The position numbers and the translations under genes were made by a program. Shown piece by piece: positions 59,454 to 64,000 of a DNA stretch of 64,000 nt (its first letter is position 1; the number at the start of each line of letters is the position of its first letter). The notes under the pieces were generated by a model that saw only the letters and a program-made list of their open reading frames with translations, made no database searches and had not been told where the DNA came from. The stretch comes from Rhizobium leguminosarum bv. trifolii WSM2297 (GTDB lineage: Bacteria; Pseudomonadota; Alphaproteobacteria; Rhizobiales; Rhizobiaceae), in the NCBI RefSeq assembly GCF_000271845.1, contig NZ_JH719395.1:4610210-4674209 (forward strand). Reading direction: 5' to 3'.

Positions 59454-60530
59454 TCAAGGCTGCCGCGCCGTCGCCGCTCCCTGGATCAACCGATGCAGAT
59501 ATTCGAGTTTTGCCACGACGGGCGAGGACAACACGAAGGGATAGGAGTCCGGCTGGCCCATGCTGCGCTGGATGGCGTTGATCGCGATGCTGAGCGGCAC
59601 CCAGGCGCTAACCAGCTGTTCGGCGCTCTTTGCCCGGTAGGGGATGAAATCCACTTCGCCGGCGATTTCCTCATGGCCGCGCGGGTCGATGGCGATGCCG
59701 AAGGCACGCGCCGTTTCGAGCGTGTCGACGATATGGAGGTAATGGGCGAAACATTCGGCGAAATCCTCCCAGGGGTGGGAGGCTGCATAGGCGCTGATGA
59801 AATTGTCCTGCCATCCCAGGGGCGCGCCGCCGGCATAGTGGTTTTGCAGGGCCGCCGCATAATCCTGCCGTTCGTCGCCGAAGACGGCGCGGAAATCCGC
59901 CAGGCCATCGCGGTCGCGCACCAGCTTGTTCCAGATGAAATGGCCGGTCTCGTGGCGGAAATGGCCAAGCAGGGTGCGATAGGGTTCGTTCATCGAGCTG
60001 CGCGCCTGTTCGCGCGTTGCATCGTCGGCCTCGGCGGCGCGGATGGTGATCAGGCCTTCCTCGTGGCCGGTCATGGCCGGCACGACATAGCCGTTGCTCT
60101 CGATCGAATCCTCGAGGAAATCGAAGACCAGGCCGCCTTCCGGATCCTGCACGCGATCGGGATGCGGCAGCCGCCAGCGCAACAGTGAATAAAACAGATG
60201 ACGCTGCGCCTGGCTGATGCGCCGCCAGCGATCGATGCCGTTCTGGCTATCGGTGTTCGGAACCAGCCGGTTGTGGCGGCAGGCAACGCAGAATTCACTT
60301 TCGCCATCGCCGTCCACCAGCCAGTTGCAGATGTCGAGGCCGGCATTGGCGCAGAAGCGCACCTCGCGCTCCGGGTTAGAGACGAGCTGCCACACCGTCT
60401 CCTCGCGCGGCTCCAGCGCATGCATGGCCAGATCGCCGGGGAGGAAGCCGAGGCGATGGTTGCAACGCACGCATTGACGGTTGTCGAAATGGACGACCTG
60501 ATCGCAATTGTCGCAGGCGAAAAGCTTCAT
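59454..60530 (-). CDS. Zinc-ribbon and putative zinc metallopeptidase
   Basis: 358 aa. The N-terminal zinc ribbons are FACDNCDQVVHFDNRQCVRC and a later FCVACRHN. A putative peptidase domain has HFRHETGHFIW (HExxH) and a downstream PWEDFAECFAHYLHI with acidic/His third-ligand candidates. This is the 'zinc-binding metallopeptidase' family of unknown function. Its stop lies 24 nt from the end of the IS110 copy, so the insertion occurred just beyond its 3' end. Confidence 0.88.
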   Translation of the reverse strand: MKLFACDNCDQVVHFDNRQCVRCNHRLGFLPGDLAMHALEPREETVWQLVSNPEREVRFCANAGLDICNWLVDGDGESEFCVACRHNRLVPNTDSQNGIDRWRRISQAQRHLFYSLLRWRLPHPDRVQDPEGGLVFDFLEDSIESNGYVVPAMTGHEEGLITIRAAEADDATREQARSSMNEPYRTLLGHFRHETGHFIWNKLVRDRDGLADFRAVFGDERQDYAAALQNHYAGGAPLGWQDNFISAYAASHPWEDFAECFAHYLHIVDTLETARAFGIAIDPRGHEEIAGEVDFIPYRAKSAEQLVSAWVPLSIAINAIQRSMGQPDSYPFVLSSPVVAKLEYLHRLIQGAATARQP

Positions 60531-60625
60531 CGTGTCTATCTCTGCAGAGCATGAGGGTACGGATTAAAAATGCCTGCCGCGCGAGGGGCGCAGCAGGCAT
60601 GGTTGATGACGGATAAGCTTGTGGC

Positions 60626-60817
60626 TCAGAGCCGGTCGACGGCGCCCTTGAGCTTGTCCTTGACCTTGCCGGTTGCGACCTGTCCCTTGCCTTTGGCTTC
60701 CTGAACGGCGCCCTTGGCCTGCATTTCGCGGTCATCCGCAGCCTTGCCGACAGCCTGCTTGGTCTTGCCGGCAATTTCGTTGGCCTTGCCTGAAATCTTG
60801 TCGCTGGTGCTACCCAT
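60626..60817 (-). CDS. CsbD-like stress response protein
   Basis: 63 aa from ATG 60817. MGSTSDKISGKANEIAGKTK and KGAVQEAKGKGQVATGKVKD are CsbD repeats: hydrophilic, Lys/Gly/Ala-rich and amphipathic. Such proteins are strongly induced by general stress in many bacteria, but their biochemical role is unknown. Confidence 0.92.
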   Translation of the reverse strand: MGSTSDKISGKANEIAGKTKQAVGKAADDREMQAKGAVQEAKGKGQVATGKVKDKLKGAVDRL

Positions 60818-60931
60818 AGGTGATGTCTCCTTCGTCGGCATGGGCCTCGTGTCCATGCTTGCCGAAATGAAACGTCAGTCCTGCCAATTCGTTCCCGCCA
60901 CTTTCAGGCCCGCCACCTCAGGCCCACCGCG

Positions 60932-61537
60932 TCAGGCATGTCCGGCTTCGGCCGAAAGCATGGCAGCGGTAACGCCCATGCCGGCGAGCGCCCGCTCGTA
61001 TTTATCGTCGAGGCTGCGGTCGAAGATCAGCTCCTCATTGGCCGGGCAGGTGAGCCAGCCATTGTTGACGACCTCGTTTTCGAGCTGGCCGGCCGACCAG
61101 GAGGAATAGCCGAGCAGCATGGTCGCGCGCGTCGGCCCGTCGCCCTTGGAGATGGCGCGCACGATGTCGAGCGTCGCCGTCAGGCAGATGTCGTCGCTGA
61201 CGGGGATCGAGGAGTCACTGGAATAATCGTCCGAATGCAGTACGAAGCCGCGGCCGCTTTCCACCGGGCCGCCGGTCTGGATCGGGAAGTCGCGAGCGCG
61301 CTGCGGCAGGACGATCGAATCTTCCTGCTTGATCATGTCGAGATGCAGCAGCACATCGGTGAAGGTGAGGCTCTGCGGGCGGTTGATGACGAAGCCCATG
61401 GCGCCGGCATCCGAATGCGCGCAGATATAGATCACCGTGCGCGCAAAATTGCGGTCTTCAATACCCGGCATGGCAATGAGGAACTGGCCATCGAAGAAGC
61501 CACGTTCCCGTCTGTTCTTCAGCGTCGATAAGGACAT
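60932..61537 (-). CDS. YqgE/AlgH family (UPF0301) protein
   Basis: 201 aa from ATG 61537 with AGGAGG 5 nt upstream. [20 protein letters not shown] and [11 protein letters not shown] are UPF0301 signatures, and [14 protein letters not shown] is typical. Function unknown. It is divergent from the DsbD-N-like gene. Confidence 0.93.
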   Translation of the reverse strand: MSLSTLKNRRERGFFDGQFLIAMPGIEDRNFARTVIYICAHSDAGAMGFVINRPQSLTFTDVLLHLDMIKQEDSIVLPQRARDFPIQTGGPVESGRGFVLHSDDYSSDSSIPVSDDICLTATLDIVRAISKGDGPTRATMLLGYSSWSAGQLENEVVNNGWLTCPANEELIFDRSLDDKYERALAGMGVTAAMLSAEAGHA

Positions 61538-61677
61538 CGTTCCTCCTGCTGCCAACCGCATTGAGGCCTTGACAACAGAAGCATGGGCTAATGTCACACA
61601 TCAATCAACAGAAAATGAAGATTTAAATCGCCGCGACTTCTGGCGGCCAAACGGCAGTTTCGGTAAACCGTTGTTCC

Positions 61678-62520
61678 ATGATGATTATTTCCTCGGCCCC
61701 GCGCCGGCTTTTAATTGCGGTCATCTCAGTGGGCGCGGCCTTCGCCGCCCATCGTTCGGCCCACGCGGAAATGAGCGCCTGGGCGGACAACGAGGGTGGC
61801 CGCATGCGCCTCGTCGCCTTGGCGCCCGATGCCGCCGGCAAGATCCGCGCCGCCCTGCAGATCGAGCCGAAACCCGGCTGGATCACCTATTGGAAAGAGC
61901 CCGGCAACAGCGGCATTCCGCCCCAGTTCACCATCGCGGCCGGCAGCGCTGTCACGCTCGACGCCATCGCCTATCCCGTCCCAAAACATTTCTTCAACGG
62001 CGCGGTCGAGGATATCGCCTATGACGCGCCGGTGACGCTGCCGCTGTCGCTGACGGCGGCAGGTAAAGCTCCGGTCGAGATCGACGCCCTGGCTTTCATC
62101 GGCATATGCAAAGACATCTGCATTCCCTTCCAGGCGAATTTTCAGCTGAAGCTCGGCCCGGCCATCCAGTCGCATCCGGAGGAGGAGGCGATCCTTGCGG
62201 CGGCCGATGCGAGCCTGCCGAAGCCGCCCTCGGCCGATTTCGGCGTGACCGCGCATGCGATGTCGCCGGATAAGAAGACGCTGACGCTGACGCTGGCTCT
62301 ACCCGGCGGGGAGCGGAAGGGCGCGCCCGATATCATCGTCACCGGGCCGAGCGGTTATGCCTTCACCAAGCAGGTCGGCAGCAAACGCGACGGCGCCGCG
62401 CTGAAGGTCGACATCGCAATCGGCAAGCTGCCGAAGGATTACGACATAGCGGGCAAGCGCTGGGGCGTGCTGGTCATTGACGGCGACAAGGCGATCGAGA
62501 CCACGCTTGTTTTTGAATGA
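61678..62520 (+). CDS. DsbD N-terminal domain-like periplasmic protein
   Basis: 280 aa. The signal peptide ends at AHAE. EPKPGWITYWKEPGNSGIPP and the Cys pair in FIGICKDICIPF match the DsbD alpha-domain (DsbDN), which passes electrons in the periplasm. The membrane and thioredoxin domains of full DsbD are absent, so it must work with a separate CcdA-like partner if it is active. It is similar to ScsB/DsbD-N proteins. Confidence 0.87.
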   Translation: MMIISSAPRRLLIAVISVGAAFAAHRSAHAEMSAWADNEGGRMRLVALAPDAAGKIRAALQIEPKPGWITYWKEPGNSGIPPQFTIAAGSAVTLDAIAYPVPKHFFNGAVEDIAYDAPVTLPLSLTAAGKAPVEIDALAFIGICKDICIPFQANFQLKLGPAIQSHPEEEAILAAADASLPKPPSADFGVTAHAMSPDKKTLTLTLALPGGERKGAPDIIVTGPSGYAFTKQVGSKRDGAALKVDIAIGKLPKDYDIAGKRWGVLVIDGDKAIETTLVFE

Positions 62521-62721
62521 CCGGCCTTCCTTTGCTTGACGGCTCGCCCCGAGCGACTGGACCTCTGAACGACCGGGCCCTGATGACCTGGCCTTGCCTT
62601 TGATCTGCCGGATCTTATAGTCGTCGACGATCCCTGCGGCGCCCGAGGCCGCCAAGTCAAACTTAGCAAGTCACAACCCAGCAAACCGGAACCCCAAAGC
62701 CGGAATTCAAGGAGAAAACCC

Positions 62722-63207
62722 ATGACCATCGCGATCGGCGACAAGCTTCCTGCCGCCACTTTCAAGGAAAAGACCGCCGACGGCCCGGTCGAGATCACCA
62801 CCGATCAGCTGTTCTCCGGCAAGCGCGTCGTGCTCTTTGCCGTGCCCGGCGCCTTCACGCCCACCTGCTCGCTGAACCATCTGCCGGGTTATCTCGAAAA
62901 CCGCGACACCATCCTCGGCAAGGGTGTCGACGACATCGCCGTTCTCGCCGTCAACGATTGGCACGTGATGGGCGCCTGGGCGCAATCCTCCGGCGGCATG
63001 GGCAAGATCCACTTCCTCGCCGATTGGGATGCCGGCTTCACCAAGGCCGTCGGCCTCGAAGCCGACCTCTCCGCCGGCGGCCTCGGCCTGCGCTCCAAGC
63101 GCTATTCGATGCTGGTGGAAGACGGCGTGGTCAAAGCCCTCAACATCGAAGAAAGCCCCGGCCAGGCAACGGTTTCCGGTGCGGCTGCTATGCTGGAACT
63201 GCTCTAA
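62722..63207 (+). CDS. Peroxiredoxin (Prx5/AhpE-like)
   Basis: 161 aa with AAGGAG 9 nt upstream of the ATG at 62722. VVLFAVPGAFTPTCSLNHLP has the peroxidatic Cys in P-x3-T-x2-C context. DWHVMGAWAQ and the C-terminal ESPGQATVSGAAAMLELL are typical of the Prx5 group. No resolving Cys is seen, so it is probably a 1-Cys or glutathione/glutaredoxin-dependent type. Confidence 0.94.
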   Translation: MTIAIGDKLPAATFKEKTADGPVEITTDQLFSGKRVVLFAVPGAFTPTCSLNHLPGYLENRDTILGKGVDDIAVLAVNDWHVMGAWAQSSGGMGKIHFLADWDAGFTKAVGLEADLSAGGLGLRSKRYSMLVEDGVVKALNIEESPGQATVSGAAAMLELL

Positions 63208-63237
63208 GTTTTCGAGAGGCATTGGCGCCAAAAAACT

Positions 63238-63378
63238 GCCCCTTACCCTAACCCTCTCCCCGTAATGACGGGGAGAGGGGACGTGCCCTGCGAGACGCTG
63301 GCGAGGAACGGAGACGGTGCCGCACATTCCCTTCGCCCCGCAAGGCGGGGAGAAGGTACGGGAGGCGGACGAGGGGCG
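63238..63378. repeat. RIME-type intergenic mosaic repeat, copy E
   Basis: GCCCCTTACCCTAACC at the left and GGCGGACGAGGGGCGC at the right flank CTCTCCCCGTAATGACGGGGAG and CTTCGCCCCGCAAGGCGGGGAG. One base of the right end differs from the common GGATGAGGGG. Confidence 0.85.
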
Positions 63379-63415
63379 CACGCCGACGGCGAGTTTGGCA
63401 GAAATGCTCCCCCAG

Positions 63416-63450
63416 TCTCCGTCATCCCAGGCCCGCCGAGCCTGGGATCC
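63416..63450. repeat. Palindromic repeat, second copy of the 43.86-kb type
   Basis: TCATCCCAGGC-CCGCC-GAGCCTGGGAT matches the first stem at 43868-43893 except in the loop. Confidence 0.75.
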
Positions 63451-63520
63451 ACGCCCGGTGCTGAGGGGAGAGAGTTTGGGTCGAAGAAACGTTCGCGATC
63501 ACCTCTGTGTGATGCGCCAA

Positions 63521-63674
63521 AACCCCTCCCCAACCCCTCCCCATAAGGGGGAGGGGCACAACTTGCTAAACCGTCTCGCCAGAAAATCACCACCCGGAAT
63601 GCTGCGATCGAGAGAGGCGAAATCGGCGCCGCGCATAAGCCCCTCCCACCTGTGGGGTGGGGTTGGGGAGGGGC
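63521..63674. repeat. Inverted-repeat element with CCCCTCCCC/GGGGAGGGG ends
   Basis: AACCCCTCCCCAACCCC (63521 on) is complementary to GGGGTTGGGGAGGGGCC (63657-63674). Each end also has its own small hairpin. The interior of about 80 nt shows no gene. It is a different class from the RIME copies. Confidence 0.7.
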
Positions 63675-63781
63675 CTTTTCTGACGATGTTGGCGAACGCC
63701 TGACGTGTCATCCGTAGCGACCGGTTCGGCGGAACATGTGCCTCACCTCTGTCATCGCCGGGTGTTCCGTTCGTGCGGATG

Positions 63782-63899
63782 CTGCCCCTCACCCTAACCC
63801 TCTCCCCGTTCTGACGGGGCGAGGGGACGTGCCTTGCGAGAGGTTGGCGAGGGACGGAGAGGTCGCGGCGATCCCCCTTCGCCCCGCAAGGCGGGGAGA
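63782..63899. repeat. RIME-type repeat, copy F, truncated
   Basis: It matches copy D from GCCCCTCACCCTAACC through CTTCGCCCCGCAAGGCGGGGAG, then departs at about 63899 where the other copies continue AGGTGCCGGCAGGCGGATGA. The lost right end adjoins an IS110-type transposase fragment. Confidence 0.8.
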
Positions 63900-63915
63900 G
63901 CGACTGTCTTGTTTG

Positions 63916-64000
63916 TCAAGCATTTTGCCATGATCGTCCGTCCCTAATAATGGCGTTGAGGATGGTGAGTAATTTGCGCATGGTTGCGACGGTCGCGACG
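63916..64000 (-). CDS. IS110-family transposase, C-terminal fragment at window edge
   Basis: The minus strand reads VATVATMRKLLTILNAIIRD and then GRSWQNA to TGA (63916-63918). MRKLLTILNAIIRD is the typical end of IS110/IS1111 transposases (Tnp_20 domain). The rest lies beyond the window. It is not the same sequence as the copy at 58.5 kb, so it is a second element type. Confidence 0.85.
   Translation of the reverse strand, partial: VATVATMRKLLTILNAIIRDGRSWQNA

Larger units (their letters stand above)
63208..63915. other. Repeat-dense intergenic region
   Basis: 708 nt with no supported gene. It holds RIME copy E (63238-63378), a TCCGTCATCCCAGG palindrome (63416-63450), two complementary CCCCTCCCC blocks (63521-63556 and 63639-63674) and truncated RIME copy F (63782-63899). 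Short open frames here are translations of the repeats. Confidence 0.75.

Noticed and set aside
63700..63790. Short open frames in the repeat-rich region
   Set aside because: They translate RIME and other palindromes, with no RBS and no family resemblance.

Overview
The window is an alphaproteobacterial chromosome segment, almost certainly from Rhizobium (R. etli / R. leguminosarum group). The evidence is the high and uniform GC, the gene families (BioMNY, an aa3 oxidase cluster with ctaB/ctaG, DUF1344, IalB-like and RT0821-like surface proteins), and at least six intergenic copies of a palindromic mosaic repeat that I read as RIME-type (rhizobial intergenic mosaic elements). No rRNA, tRNA or CRISPR array was recognised.

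Layout. 1-14.7 kb: a DUF1330 fragment, an MBL-fold hydrolase, an RNA methyltransferase and a TlyA-type methyltransferase overlapping by 4 nt, a DUF4424 secreted protein, a chemoreceptor, dxs, a phospholipase D-like protein, pirin, an SDR, xseB, an HDAC-like deacetylase and a thioesterase. 14.7-19.3 kb is the most accessory-looking part: a 2H phosphoesterase, an orphan ectoine-synthase-like gene divergent from a LysR regulator, then a Met-Met-Met leader peptide with overlapping hairpins and a terminator in front of an atypical methionyl-tRNA synthetase, followed by a TTG-started Gly-rich mini membrane protein. 19.3-21.2 kb: the bioMNY biotin transporter. 21.5-27.6 kb: a YcaQ-like glycosylase and a copper amine oxidase / APC permease / AraC regulator catabolic module.

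27.6-44.7 kb is mostly housekeeping: ribB with a degenerate RibA domain, aroC, a large CHASE-PAS-GGDEF-EAL protein, a histidine phosphatase, fabI, a DnaJ-like protein, pdxH, a polysaccharide deacetylase, a D,D-carboxypeptidase with a SPOR domain, a MazG-like protein, tldD and an IalB-like protein. 45.0-53.4 kb encodes the aa3 cytochrome c oxidase and its assembly factors (coxB, coxA, ctaB, a CoxF-like protein, ctaG, coxC, DUF983, surf1), split by a HIT / GNAT / CPT-kinase insertion. ispH, thrB and rnhA follow. From 56 kb to the end there are small accessory enzymes, a frameshifted IS110-family transposase, a zinc-dependent peptidase, CsbD, YqgE, a DsbD-N-like protein, a peroxiredoxin, a repeat-dense intergenic stretch and the edge of a second IS110-type element that truncates a RIME copy.

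The most interesting candidate is 16,918-19,051. A probably leaderless 16-aa leader peptide with three consecutive Met codons, mutually exclusive hairpins and an intrinsic terminator precedes a non-canonical MetRS. This is the arrangement expected of ribosome-mediated attenuation that senses charged tRNA-Met.
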